Part shown: one piece after another, positions 1 to 7,425 of the stretch
Layout of the letters: each line of letters opens with the position of its first letter
Position numbering within the stretch: the stretch's first letter is position 1
Assembly (NCBI RefSeq): GCF_047971185.1
Contig: NZ_JBKDZH010000050.1
Span: 10,373 to 74,372 of the forward strand
From: Kluyvera sp047971185
GTDB taxonomy: Bacteria; Pseudomonadota; Gammaproteobacteria; Enterobacterales; Enterobacteriaceae
Direction of reading: 5' to 3'
Length of the DNA stretch: 64,000 nt
The notes under the pieces: model-generated
What the model saw: the letters and a program-made list of their open reading frames with translations, nothing else
Told to the model about the DNA's origin: nothing
The model's database searches: none
Translations under genes and position numbers: made by a program

Positions 1-1374
1 CATGTACTTGTACTGCGAGTCAAACGGGATCTTGGCAATCAGCTGAGTGCGCACCGGCTCCAGGCTGACTTTCGCCGCCAGCACCTTCAGCGCGCCTTCG
101 GTTGGACCGCCGGTAATGCCCCAGTGGCCCTGCGCATCCTTCACCAGCTGGCTGTCGTTGCACAGGTCGATAGTGCGCAGGTATTTTTCCAGCACGGTGT
201 TCGGCTGAACCTGCACCGGCTCGTTGCTGCCTTCGAGGTAGATATTGCCGTGCGGCTCGTAGCTGTCGCCGTCCACGCGGTAGCAGCTATCGGCGGTAAT
301 TACCGCTTTCACGGTCAGTTCGTTCATGGTCAGGGTGCCGGTTTTATCCGAGCAGTCCACGGTCATCGCCCCCAGCGTGTCCACGGTAGGCCGCTTGCGG
401 ATAATCGCCCGCTTGCGCGCCATCGCCTGAACGCCCAGCGACAGAATAATCGAGATAATCGCCGGCAGGCCTTCCGGTACCGCGGCAACCGCGAGGCTAA
501 TCAGCGACAGCAGCAGCTCGCCCAGCGGAATATCGCGCAGCAGCATACTGAAGACGAACAGCGCAGCCATCATCGCCAGAATAATGGCGAAAATGGCTTT
601 GCCCAGCTTGTCCATCTGCACCAGCAGCGGCGTACGGTGCTTTTCAATGCCCGCCATCATCTGGTTGATGTGGCCAAGTTCGGTCTCCTGGCCGGTAGCG
701 ACGACCACGCCGGTGCCGCCGCCCGCGCTGACGGTGGTGCCGGAGAACACCATATTGGTGCGGTCACCCAGCGGCAGTTCGCCGTGCAGCACGTCGGTGT
801 GCTTATCCACCACGGTGGACTCGCCGGTCAGAATCGCCTCTTCAACGCGCAGGTTGTGAGCCTCGATCAGACGCATGTCCGCCGGAATACGGTCGCCCGC
901 GCGCAGTACCACGATATCGCCCGGCACCAGCTCGGTGGTGGCGACCGTTTTATGGCTGCCGTCGCGAACCACCTGCGCATCGCTGGAGAGCATGTTGCGG
1001 ATGCTTTTCAGCGATTTTTCCGCGTTGCTTTCCTGGATGTGGCCAATCAGGGCGTTGATCACCGTGACGCCAAGGATAACGAAGGTATCCACCCAGTGGC
1101 CCATTACGGCGGTCAGCGCCGCGGCGGCCAGCAGAACGTAGATCAGGACATCATTAAAGTGGGCGAGGAAACGCAGCCACGCCGGCTTGCCTTTTTTCTC
1201 CGGCAGCGCGTTCGGGCCGTAGGTATTCAGGCGTTCCGCGGCATCGGCCGCGCTCAGCCCTTTCGGCTGGCTGTTCAGCTGCGATAGCACGCGCTCGGTG
1301 GGCTGCTGGTAGGCGTGCTCTTGCGGGTCGTAACCCGCGTGCGGCACATTTTTGCTATTCATCATTTTCGACAC
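1..1374 (-). CDS. P-type (P2, SERCA/PMR1-like) cation-transporting ATPase, C-terminus cut by window start
   Basis: The gene reads leftwards off the window; about 458 N-terminal residues are visible of a family usually near 900. It carries an N-terminal cation-ATPase domain, the actuator motif LTGES, the transmembrane-4 motif PEGLPA, and the phosphorylation motif DKTGT with the acceptor Asp near residue 343. These define a P2-type pump that uses ATP to move a divalent or monovalent cation across the inner membrane; Ca2+, Mn2+ or Na+ cannot be separated from this part. The residues before the motif read TVDCSDKTGT, where SERCA pumps usually have Ile in place of the first Asp. I chose the GTG at 1374 because AGGA lies 9 nt upstream; ATG codons at 1365 and 1362 are too far from it. 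Not MgtA-like in its N-terminus. Confidence 0.9.
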   Translation of the reverse strand, partial: MSKMMNSKNVPHAGYDPQEHAYQQPTERVLSQLNSQPKGLSAADAAERLNTYGPNALPEKKGKPAWLRFLAHFNDVLIYVLLAAAALTAVMGHWVDTFVILGVTVINALIGHIQESNAEKSLKSIRNMLSSDAQVVRDGSHKTVATTELVPGDIVVLRAGDRIPADMRLIEAHNLRVEEAILTGESTVVDKHTDVLHGELPLGDRTNMVFSGTTVSAGGGTGVVVATGQETELGHINQMMAGIEKHRTPLLVQMDKLGKAIFAIILAMMAALFVFSMLLRDIPLGELLLSLISLAVAAVPEGLPAIISIILSLGVQAMARKRAIIRKRPTVDTLGAMTVDCSDKTGTLTMNELTVKAVITADSCYRVDGDSYEPHGNIYLEGSNEPVQVQPNTVLEKYLRTIDLCNDSQLVKDAQGHWGITGGPTEGALKVLAAKVSLEPVRTQLIAKIPFDSQYKYM

Positions 1375-1578
1375 AATAAATTTTCCTTTTAAATTCCTGC
1401 AAACGGAAAGCCTGAAATCATTTCTGGCCAAGGCGACATCGTTGGGTATTTTCTTAAGGCGAAGGAATATTATTTAGCTCACAATATTTTCGCTTTTTAA
1501 ATTTCAAAACGACATTCAGTTGATTTACTCATATTAATATTACAGAATGTTCCTAAACCCCATCTAAACGAGGTCATT

Positions 1579-1689
1579 ATGTTCGGAATCTACAGAGGAC
1601 GCCGTCTGGCGCTGTACATAGTGCTGGCTATCGTGGTTGCGACGCTGGTTGGATATAGTACTTATACTTTTGTAAAATTATTATCGTGA
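1579..1689 (+). CDS. 36-residue single-helix membrane peptide
   Basis: A short ORF opens with MFGIYRGRRLALY and continues into one hydrophobic helix of about 18 residues (roughly positions 10-28) before a short polar tail ending KLLS. The basic N-terminus (RGRR) predicts the start faces the cytoplasm. A good ribosome site, GAGG, sits about 6 nt before the ATG. It lies in the intergenic space divergent from the P-type ATPase, 204 bp from that gene's start. I do not recognise the family. Small one-helix proteins are known partners of P-type ATPases (KdpF, MgtR), so a link to the neighbouring pump is conceivable but unproven. Coding is inferred from the ribosome site and amphipathic layout. Confidence 0.55.
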   Translation: MFGIYRGRRLALYIVLAIVVATLVGYSTYTFVKLLS

Positions 1690-1751
1690 TTATGACGTTA
1701 ATTTACGAAAGCACTATTTTATTTAATCCTTAATATTATTACACGTTTTCC

Positions 1752-1771
1752 CCTGCGAATATATTCGTAGG
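1752..1771. repeat. 20-bp near-perfect palindrome
   Basis: Two 10-base arms abut (CCTGCGAATA / TATTCGTAGG) with a single mismatched pair. It stands 63 bp after the 36-residue peptide and 108 bp before the next gene. No T-run follows, so it looks more like a protein-binding site than a terminator. Confidence 0.4.
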
Positions 1772-1878
1772 CTTAGTCATTTATTTTAAATATTCAAAAA
1801 GGGTTTATTAGCTCAGAAACATTGCGTTCCAATAAAAATTACCGGACAATAATATCTTTAACTAAAGATTAACACTGC

Positions 1879-2127
1879 ATGAAGCATCCTCTTGAATCCC
1901 TGATGACCGCAGCCGGCATTTTGTTGATGGCGTTCCTCTCCTGCCTGCTGCTGCCGGCACCGTCGCTCGGCCTGACGCTGGCGCAAAAGCTGGTTGCCAC
2001 CTTCCACTTTATGGATCTGAACCAGTTTTATACCGTGCTGTTCTGCGTGTGGTTTCTGGCGCTGGGGGCCATTGAGTATCTGGTGGTTCGCTACGTGTGG
2101 CGGCGCTGGTTTTCACTGGCGGATTAG
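1879..2127 (+). CDS. Small two-helix inner-membrane protein, unknown function
   Basis: An 82-residue protein with two hydrophobic segments (about residues 8-30 and 46-70) and a basic C-terminal stretch RYVWRRW. No catalytic motif is visible and I do not recognise the family. The ribosome site is weak. It is convergent with ramA, whose stop lies 31 bp downstream; the space between holds an imperfect hairpin (GCCCTC...GAGGGC) without a T-run. Its position between the pump and ramA is all the context available. Confidence 0.6.
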   Translation: MKHPLESLMTAAGILLMAFLSCLLLPAPSLGLTLAQKLVATFHFMDLNQFYTVLFCVWFLALGAIEYLVVRYVWRRWFSLAD

Positions 2128-2158
2128 CCCGCCCTCCCACAAGGAGAGGGCGTTGGTA

Positions 2159-2506
2159 TCAATGCGTCCGTGGGCGATGATGGACTTTACGGTAGGCACC
2201 CGGCGACTGGTTAAAGGTGCGGGTGAAAATGCGGGTAAAGGTTTGCTGGGAATCAAACCCGTACTTCAGGCAGATGTCGTAGACCTTTTGATCGGTCGTG
2301 CACAGTTCATCCGCCGCCAGATTCAGCTTGCGCTGGCGAATGTAGCGGCCAAGGCTTTCGCCTTTATGCTGCAAAAACAGGCGCTGCAAATGCCATTTTG
2401 AATACCCTGCCCGGCGGGCGATTTCATCAATGCGCAATGGCTGATGCAGATTTTCGTCAATCCATTCGACCAGTGTGTCGATCACCTGAGTGGCTAAATC
2501 AGTCAT
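2159..2506 (-). CDS. ramA: RamA, AraC/XylS-family multidrug-resistance activator
   Basis: A 115-residue single-domain AraC-type activator with two helix-turn-helix units, like MarA and SoxS. The block YSKWHLQRLFLQHKGESLGR and the later FDSQQTFTRIFTR match the RamA signature. RamA binds marbox sites and raises acrAB-tolC efflux expression while lowering porins. The ATG at 2506 has GAGG 5 nt upstream. It lies 33 bp after romA on the same strand, so it can be read from the romA promoter or from one inside the short gap. The N-terminus (TDLATQVIDTLVEW) and middle (NLAADELCTTDQKV) differ from the Klebsiella and Salmonella proteins as I remember them, suggesting a less common genus. Confidence 0.95.
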   Translation of the reverse strand: MTDLATQVIDTLVEWIDENLHQPLRIDEIARRAGYSKWHLQRLFLQHKGESLGRYIRQRKLNLAADELCTTDQKVYDICLKYGFDSQQTFTRIFTRTFNQSPGAYRKVHHRPRTH

Positions 2507-2539
2507 ACACCCCTCCCCTCGTTTACCTACAGCCGGTGG

Positions 2540-3640
2540 TTATTCCCACCAGGCGTGAAATGTTTGCGTTGGATTCGCCAGCCATACCGGCTCGCCCTGC
2601 ATCGGCGTCAGCAGCCGATACGCTTTGTCTTTACTGGCCTGCGCCAGCCGTTTGTACGGGTCATCCCAGGTATGCTTCGCCAGCACGAAGCGCCCGGCAT
2701 GCCCTGGCAATACGCGCTCGGCGTTGAGATCAACCGCGGCCTGGGCGGTCTGCTCCGGCATCATATGGATGTAGCGCCAGTCCTGGTCGTACTGGCCATC
2801 TTCCAGAATGGCCACGTCAACCTTGCCAAACTGCTCGCCAATCGCCCTGAAGTGCGGGCCGTAACCGCTGTCGCCGCTGTAATAAATCTTTTGTTCTGGC
2901 GTGACGAACATAAAGCTGGCCCACAACGTCTGGTTACGCTTCAGGCCGCGGCCAGAAAAGTGACGCGCGGGCAGCAGGTGAACGGTCAGCGCGTCGCTGA
3001 TGGCTACGCTCTGCTGCCAGTCGGCCTCGGTAATCACCTCGCTCGCCATCCCCCAGTAACGCAGATGGGAACCGACGCCCAGCGGCACCACGGCGCGCTT
3101 AACCTTTGGCATCAGCCCTTTGATGGTGGCGTAATCCAGATGGTCGTAGTGATCGTGAGAGATGATCAGCAGATCGATCTCCGGCATCGTCTCGGCGCGC
3201 CACGGGTAGTCGCCGTCGAACGCTTTATTGAGAAACGAAAACGGCGCGGCATAGTGGCTGAACACCGGATCGATCAGAATGCGCTTGCCCGCCAGCTGCA
3301 GATACCACGATGAGTGGCCCAGCCAGATCATGGTGTCCTGCTCCGGCGTCAGGCTGGCGAGATCGGTCGCCACCAGCGGCAACGGCTGCTGCGGCCGCGC
3401 GTTCTCACGTCTGGCGGTTAAAAACTCCCACCACGCCATCAGCATATTTTTGTCGCCGGTAAACCCCGGCGTCGGCAGGGTGTTCTGAAACGCCCCGTCG
3501 CGGTAGTTCGGCGAGCGCTCAATCTGACTTTTCTCTACCCCCTGCGGCGCCTGGCCGAAACCGGCGTTCAGGACAAAGGGCAAACTTGCTGCACTGGCGA
3601 TAAGCATGATGGCAACCACGCTGATGATGAAAGGTTTCAT
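2540..3640 (-). CDS. romA: RomA, membrane-anchored metallo-beta-lactamase-fold hydrolase
   Basis: A 366-residue protein with one N-terminal hydrophobic segment (residues ~3-24, signal or anchor) and a metallo-beta-lactamase fold. The metal motif HDHYDH and later ASFMF, SGDSGYGPHF and PGHAGRF blocks fit the UlaG/NAPE-PLD-like branch. romA sits upstream of ramA in Klebsiella and Enterobacter and is co-transcribed with it; its substrate is unknown. I take MKPFIISVV at 3640 as the start, since a longer reading to 3712 would run through the RamR operator and promoter. It is divergent from ramR across a 189-bp control region. Confidence 0.9.
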   Translation of the reverse strand: MKPFIISVVAIMLIASAASLPFVLNAGFGQAPQGVEKSQIERSPNYRDGAFQNTLPTPGFTGDKNMLMAWWEFLTARRENARPQQPLPLVATDLASLTPEQDTMIWLGHSSWYLQLAGKRILIDPVFSHYAAPFSFLNKAFDGDYPWRAETMPEIDLLIISHDHYDHLDYATIKGLMPKVKRAVVPLGVGSHLRYWGMASEVITEADWQQSVAISDALTVHLLPARHFSGRGLKRNQTLWASFMFVTPEQKIYYSGDSGYGPHFRAIGEQFGKVDVAILEDGQYDQDWRYIHMMPEQTAQAAVDLNAERVLPGHAGRFVLAKHTWDDPYKRLAQASKDKAYRLLTPMQGEPVWLANPTQTFHAWWE

Positions 3641-3692
3641 ATCCTGACCCAAGACCGGCCTCATCCAGGAAGCCACACAAAAAAAGTTGATT

Positions 3693-3712
3693 ATGAGTGA
3701 GTAGGCACTCAT
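3693..3712. promoter_or_regulatory. RamR operator
   Basis: The sequence ATGAGTG-N6-CACTCAT is a perfect 7+7 inverted repeat in the romA-ramR intergenic region. It matches the published RamR-binding palindrome of Salmonella and Klebsiella. RamR bound here would repress the leftward romA-ramA promoter and probably tune its own gene. Confidence 0.9.
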
Positions 3713-3829
3713 TATAGAAAGGAGAGGAAAAAATCGTCAAGCCATTTTCAAATTTTGACAATCGACGTTGAAGTCACTGGGGTCGACATGTTTCAATCAC
3801 ATTTTTTACAGTCAGAGAGGTAAAGTGTA

Positions 3830-4405
3830 GTGGCTCGTCCGAAGAGTGAAGATAAAAAACACGCGTTACTGGAAGCGGCCACCAGCGCCATTGCTCAATC
3901 CGGCATTGCCGCCTCAACCGCGCTGATCGCGCGCAGTGCGGGCGTGGCGGAAGGCACCCTGTTTCGCTATTTTGCCACCAAAGACGACCTGCTTAACGCG
4001 CTTTACCTGCACCTGAAAACCGGCCTGTGCCAGGCGATGCTCACCGGGCTGACCGATACCGAGTCACCGAAAGCGTTCACCCACAGCATCTGGAACAGCT
4101 ATATCGACTGGGGCGTACAAAACCCTACCGGGCACCATGCGCTGCGCCGGATGGCGGTCAGTGAAAAAATTACCGAGGAGACCATCACCCAGGTCAGGGC
4201 CATGTTCCCGGAGCTGCAAAAGCTCTGCCAGCGCTCGGTGCGCCCGGTATTTATGTCCGACGACTTCCGCGCCTTTGGCGACGCCCTGTTTCTGTCACTG
4301 GCGGAAACCACCATTGAGTTCGCCAGCCGTGAGCCGCAGCGCGCCGATAAGCTCAAAGCGCTAGGCTTTGAAGCCATGTGGCTGGCGCTGGCCGAGGATC
4401 AATAA
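3830..4405 (+). CDS. ramR: RamR, TetR-family repressor of ramA
   Basis: A 191-residue TetR-type regulator. The N-terminal helix-turn-helix (residues ~25-47, with ALIARSAGVAEGTLFRYFATKD) binds DNA; the C-terminal domain binds ligands such as bile acids and cationic drugs in Salmonella RamR. Loss-of-function changes in ramR derepress ramA and raise efflux. Here the frame is intact. The start is a GTG at 3830 with AGAGAGG 9 nt upstream. Its stop overlaps the ybdF ATG by one base, so the two are translationally coupled. Operator at 3693-3712 lies just upstream. Confidence 0.95.
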   Translation: MARPKSEDKKHALLEAATSAIAQSGIAASTALIARSAGVAEGTLFRYFATKDDLLNALYLHLKTGLCQAMLTGLTDTESPKAFTHSIWNSYIDWGVQNPTGHHALRRMAVSEKITEETITQVRAMFPELQKLCQRSVRPVFMSDDFRAFGDALFLSLAETTIEFASREPQRADKLKALGFEAMWLALAEDQ

Positions 4406-4773
4406 TGGACGGTAAAACGCTGCACGCACAGGCGCATGAGTTTGCGCTGACGCTCCCCTTTTCCGAGATTTACTGGCCTTTTGGGCCGGAGTACGACGTG
4501 TTTACCGTCGAAGGGAAGATCTTTATGATCAAAACCTTTCTGCGCGGCGAAGCGATCGTTAACCTGAAAGTGAATCCCGAACTGTCGCTGCTGCATCAGG
4601 CGATCTATCCGTCGATTAAACCCGGCTACCACATGAACAAGAAGCACTGGATCTCGGTCTATCCCGGCGAGGAGATCACGGTCGATCTGCTTCACGGCCT
4701 GATCGAAGATTCATGGAATCAGGTCGTCAATAAGCTCCCTAAACGCGTGCAGAACCGGGTGCGGCCCACCTGA
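4405..4773 (+). CDS. ybdF: YbdF, MmcQ/YjbR-family protein
   Basis: A 122-residue protein of the MmcQ/YjbR (DUF419) family, which has a CyaY-like fold and possibly binds DNA; its role is unknown. The blocks LPFSEIYWPFGPEYDVFTVEGKIF and PGYHMNKKHWISV are typical of the family. The ATG shares its first base with the ramR stop codon, the usual order in Salmonella as well (ramR-ybdF-nfnB region). No signal peptide or membrane segment. Confidence 0.9.
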   Translation: MDGKTLHAQAHEFALTLPFSEIYWPFGPEYDVFTVEGKIFMIKTFLRGEAIVNLKVNPELSLLHQAIYPSIKPGYHMNKKHWISVYPGEEITVDLLHGLIEDSWNQVVNKLPKRVQNRVRPT

Positions 4774-4895
4774 TTTTGCGCTCAAAACGATAAGTGTTAT
4801 CGCACTGAATACCCTTCTCATTTATTAACGCGCGCGGTACCCTGCTGTGATTCAACGCACCGATTCGCGGTGCCTATCATCATTCAGGAGTATTT

Positions 4896-5549
4896 ATGGA
4901 TATCGTTTCCGTTGCTAAAGCGCGCTATTCCACCAAGGCCTTTGACGCCAGCAAAAAACTGACCGCCGAGCAGGCCGCCAATCTGAAAACGCTGCTGCGC
5001 TATAGCCCGTCCAGCACCAACTCCCAGCCGTGGCACTTTATCGTCGCCAGCACCGACGAAGGTAAAGCGCGCGTTGCAAAATCCGCAGCTGGCGGCTATG
5101 TGTTCAACGAACGCAAAATGCTGGATGCTTCCCACGTCGTGGTATTCTGCGCAAAAACGGCAATCGATGATGCCTGGCTGGAAAAAGTGGTCGATCAAGA
5201 AGACGCCGATGGCCGTTTCGCCACCCCGGAAGCCAAAGCCGCTAATCACAAAGGCCGCACTTTCTTCGCCGACCTGCACCGTAAAGAGCGTCACGATGAC
5301 GCACAGTGGGCAGCTAACCAGACCTACCTGAACGTTGGCAACTTCCTGCTGGCCATGGGCGCCATGGGTCTGGACGCGGTGCCGATCGAAGGCTTTGATG
5401 CTGAGATTCTGGATGCCGAATTTGGCCTGAAAGAGAAAGGCTTCACCAGCCTGGTGGTGGTGCCGGTGGGCCATCACAGCGTAGAAGATTTCAACAAGGC
5501 GCTGCCGAAATCTCGTCTGCCGGAAGACGTGGTGATTACTGAGATCTGA
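4896..5549 (+). CDS. nfsB: NfsB, oxygen-insensitive NAD(P)H nitroreductase / dihydropteridine reductase
   Basis: A 217-residue FMN-dependent nitroreductase, the full family length. Typical blocks are SVAKARYSTKAFD at the start (FMN phosphate site), SSTNSQPWHFIVA, and the C-terminal EKGFTSLVVVPVGHH. It reduces nitrofurans, quinones and dihydropteridines in the cytoplasm as a homodimer; loss gives nitrofurantoin resistance in E. coli. CAGGAG lies 6 nt before the ATG. The neighbours ybdF and ybdG are conserved from E. coli, though a toxin-antitoxin pair and an efflux unit now separate nfsB from ybdG. Confidence 0.97.
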   Translation: MDIVSVAKARYSTKAFDASKKLTAEQAANLKTLLRYSPSSTNSQPWHFIVASTDEGKARVAKSAAGGYVFNERKMLDASHVVVFCAKTAIDDAWLEKVVDQEDADGRFATPEAKAANHKGRTFFADLHRKERHDDAQWAANQTYLNVGNFLLAMGAMGLDAVPIEGFDAEILDAEFGLKEKGFTSLVVVPVGHHSVEDFNKALPKSRLPEDVVITEI

Positions 5550-5563
5550 TTTAGCTTTAATCG

Positions 5564-5592
5564 GTCCCGGCGTCGCACAGCGCCGTCGGGAC
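5564..5592. terminator. Hairpin between nfsB and the convergent antitoxin gene
   Basis: Arms GTCCCG and CGGGAC close a GC-rich hairpin 14 bp after the nfsB stop. The T-run is weak, so it is a probable but not textbook terminator, possibly shared by both strands. Confidence 0.4.
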
Positions 5593-5595
5593 GTC

Positions 5596-5883
5596 TTAAT
5601 AGAGCAAAATCTGCGGATGTTTTACGCCGCAAGCCAGCGCATAGCGCGTGAGCGTGTCGAGACTCGCCCGCGTTACGTTGGCCTCCATCCTTGAAACCGT
5701 TGGTGCACTCACGCCCATGCGCTGTGCTACCTGCGCGCGTGTTAACCCAGCGTGTTGACGCCATTGCGCCAGCATCTCGCGCAAACGCGCTTGCCTCTCT
5801 TGCGCATCAAAAGCCGCCTTAACATCCGCTCGTGCGAGCATTTCGCTCTTCAGGTCATCCCAGTCAATAATTGTCTTGCTCAA
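5596..5883 (-). CDS. XRE-family antitoxin of a HigBA-like pair
   Basis: A 95-residue DNA-binding protein. The N-terminal half is charged and probably wraps the toxin; a Cro/C1 helix-turn-helix follows at about residues 40-92 (LTRAQVAQRMGVSAPTVSRMEANVTRASLDTL). It is the second gene of the pair; its ATG lies inside the 3' end of the toxin gene (20-bp overlap), so translation is coupled. Such antitoxins neutralise the toxin and repress their own promoter, here probably through the palindromes at 6220-6240. Confidence 0.85.
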   Translation of the reverse strand: MSKTIIDWDDLKSEMLARADVKAAFDAQERQARLREMLAQWRQHAGLTRAQVAQRMGVSAPTVSRMEANVTRASLDTLTRYALACGVKHPQILLY

Positions 5884-6193
5884 TTTGCATCTCCTTCAGC
5901 CGTGCCAGTGCCAGGCGAATCTCTGAGGTGGGCGTCTTCTGCGTTTTCTTGATAAAAACGCGCAGTAAGAAAATCGTCTCGCCTCGCTGAAAGGCATAAA
6001 TGCCGCGACAATGAATGGCTCCCAGGGTGCGGACTTCAAAAAGGCCATGGGGTAACGGCTTACTGTCTGGCTCCCGCAAAACGGTAGCATGACGCCGCAG
6101 CTTTTCAATTTTACCGATCATTTTGGCCTGCGCCGATGCGGGTAGCGCCAGCATTTCGTCTTTCACGTTCGCATGAACAAGTATTTTGAACAC
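5864..6193 (-). CDS. RelE/HigB-like toxin (phage-derived Gp49-like family)
   Basis: A 109-residue basic protein with the block GLFEVRTLGAIHCRGIYAFQRGETIFLLRVFIKKTQKTP, typical of Gp49-like/HigB toxins that cut mRNA on the ribosome. The order toxin-then-antitoxin is the HigBA type. I chose the GTG at 6193, which has AGGGA 7 nt upstream, over an upstream TTG that would lie within the operator. Not proven active; the fold, pairing and overlap are the evidence. Confidence 0.85.
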   Translation of the reverse strand: MFKILVHANVKDEMLALPASAQAKMIGKIEKLRRHATVLREPDSKPLPHGLFEVRTLGAIHCRGIYAFQRGETIFLLRVFIKKTQKTPTSEIRLALARLKEMQIEQDNY

Positions 6194-6219
6194 AATTTTG
6201 TCCCTGAATATTAGCATAT

Positions 6220-6240
6220 AAGGCAAATTGCCTTAAAGGC
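6220..6240. promoter_or_regulatory. Paired palindromes upstream of the toxin-antitoxin operon
   Basis: AAGGCAA-A-TTGCCTT (6220-6234) overlaps GCCTT-A-AAGGC (6230-6240), so one half-site is shared by two inverted repeats. They sit 27-47 bp before the toxin start, where an autoregulatory operator is expected. Confidence 0.6.
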
Positions 6241-6374
6241 TAATTTAGCCATTGTGCTTAACCCTACACCGGCTAAGTGGCCAATGCAGATTCAGGAACG
6301 TAATCTGGAAAACGGATCGTAAAACAACTCAACCAACCTGGCGGGACAAAGATCGGATTTTGCGTCACTGACCT

Positions 6375-6443
6375 TCCCGGCGTCACGTTGTTCGGCCGGG
6401 CTACGCCTATCTTGTAGCCCGGCCAAGCGAAGCGCCGCCGGGA
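6375..6443. repeat. REP/BIME element (two opposed units)
   Basis: Two inverted GC-rich units (CCCGGCGTCACG...GGCCGGGCTAC and GTAGCCCGGCC...GCCGCCGGG) separated by a few bases, matching the enterobacterial REP pattern. It fills the gap between the toxin promoter and the next leftward gene's 3' end. Confidence 0.85.
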
Positions 6444-6454
6444 TTTACTCTAAA

Positions 6455-7318
6455 CTACAACCTTGCCAGCACCGCCTCCCCCACCTCATCCACCGGTAAA
6501 TACACCAGCAGACGCGAGCCGTTGCGCGGCGCGGAGTACCAGTACATCTGCTGGAGCTGGAACTCGCCAAACTCAGGATGACGGAAATTTTTAATCTGAT
6601 TTTCGACGCCGCGCACCTCGTAGCGCTGGTGCCACAGCGCCTCAAATTCGCTGGAGGCGGCAAAGAATCGGGCCAGCTTGTTTTCCCACGCCGGATCGCC
6701 GCGATGCTCCGCCATGGCGGCACGAAAATACGAGACAAACGTCGGCAGCGCGTCGCGATTAGCCAGCCGACAGCGCCAGCCGGGATGGGTAAGATACAGG
6801 TAGATACAATTTCGATCGTCTTCTGGAATGGTCGAAAAATCGATGCCCATTAGCCGACAAAACGCCTCATTCCACGCCACGATATCGAAATCTGGCTTCT
6901 GAATGCTCGCCGGCTGCGGCAGCAAACTGTCCAGCATACGCCGCGTGCCGGGGCTTATGCCTTCACACTGGGGAACGTTAACCGATTCCAGCGGCGTCAG
7001 GCCTGCCAGCACAAACAGGTGCCGCGTTTCCAGCGCGCTGCACTGGAGCGCCTCGGCGACCGCTTGCATTACCGCCGCCGACGGATTAACCTCGCGCCCC
7101 TGCTCAAGCCAGGTATACCAGGTCACGCCAACGTCCGCCAGCATCGCCACCTCTTCGCGACGCAGGCCCGGCGTGCGCCGCCGCCCGCTGCGCGGTAACC
7201 CTAACCGCTGCGGATCGAGACTTTCCCGTCGCGCCCGAAGAAATGCACCCAACTGCTTACGGCTATCCATCTGCCGCGTCTGCAATACGTCCATTTCACT
7301 GTGGCTGATGAGGCTCAT
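6455..7318 (-). CDS. XRE-family regulator with MmyB-like ligand-binding domain
   Basis: A 287-residue regulator. Residues ~20-85 form a Cro/C1-type helix-turn-helix with the family hallmark RRTPGLRREEVAMLADVGVTWYTWLEQGR; residues ~110-285 are the MmyB/MLTR ligand-binding domain (PDFDIVAWNEAF, WENKLARFFAASSEF, HPEFGEFQLQQMYW). Members often bind fatty acids or similar ligands and control a divergent gene. Here the divergent gene is a DHA2 efflux transporter 107 bp away, which makes it the likely target. GGAGA lies 5 nt before the ATG at 7318. Confidence 0.88.
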   Translation of the reverse strand: MSLISHSEMDVLQTRQMDSRKQLGAFLRARRESLDPQRLGLPRSGRRRTPGLRREEVAMLADVGVTWYTWLEQGREVNPSAAVMQAVAEALQCSALETRHLFVLAGLTPLESVNVPQCEGISPGTRRMLDSLLPQPASIQKPDFDIVAWNEAFCRLMGIDFSTIPEDDRNCIYLYLTHPGWRCRLANRDALPTFVSYFRAAMAEHRGDPAWENKLARFFAASSEFEALWHQRYEVRGVENQIKNFRHPEFGEFQLQQMYWYSAPRNGSRLLVYLPVDEVGEAVLARL

Positions 7319-7337
7319 GGTATCTCCAGCATAGTAG

Positions 7338-7374
7338 TGCCAGTACCCGTATAACCAGGAACTGGTACCCGTTT
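7338..7374. promoter_or_regulatory. Direct and inverted repeats in the XRE/MFS divergent promoter
   Basis: The octamer GTACCCGT occurs at 7343-7350 and 7366-7373, 23 bp apart, and a perfect inverted repeat ACCAG-GAA-CTGGT occupies 7354-7366 between them. The arrangement lies midway between the divergent starts and is a good candidate for the regulator's operator. Confidence 0.5.
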
Positions 7375-7425
7375 ATTGAATCAGCGATGCTACGACCATT
7401 CGCTGAATGACGCAATGGAGTCACC

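Noticed and set aside
124..1287. A long plus-strand ORF of 387 codons
   Set aside because: It is antisense to the P-type ATPase, whose motifs are complete on the minus strand; the plus reading is low-complexity His/Gln/Arg-rich shadow.
1..1374. ATPase considered as mgtA
   Set aside because: N-terminus and motif surroundings (TVDCSDKTGT) fit SERCA/PMR1-like pumps; MgtA-specific leader features are absent upstream.
2128..2158. Hairpin between the two-helix protein gene and ramA as a terminator
   Set aside because: Stem is imperfect and no T-run follows on either strand, so not listed as a feature.
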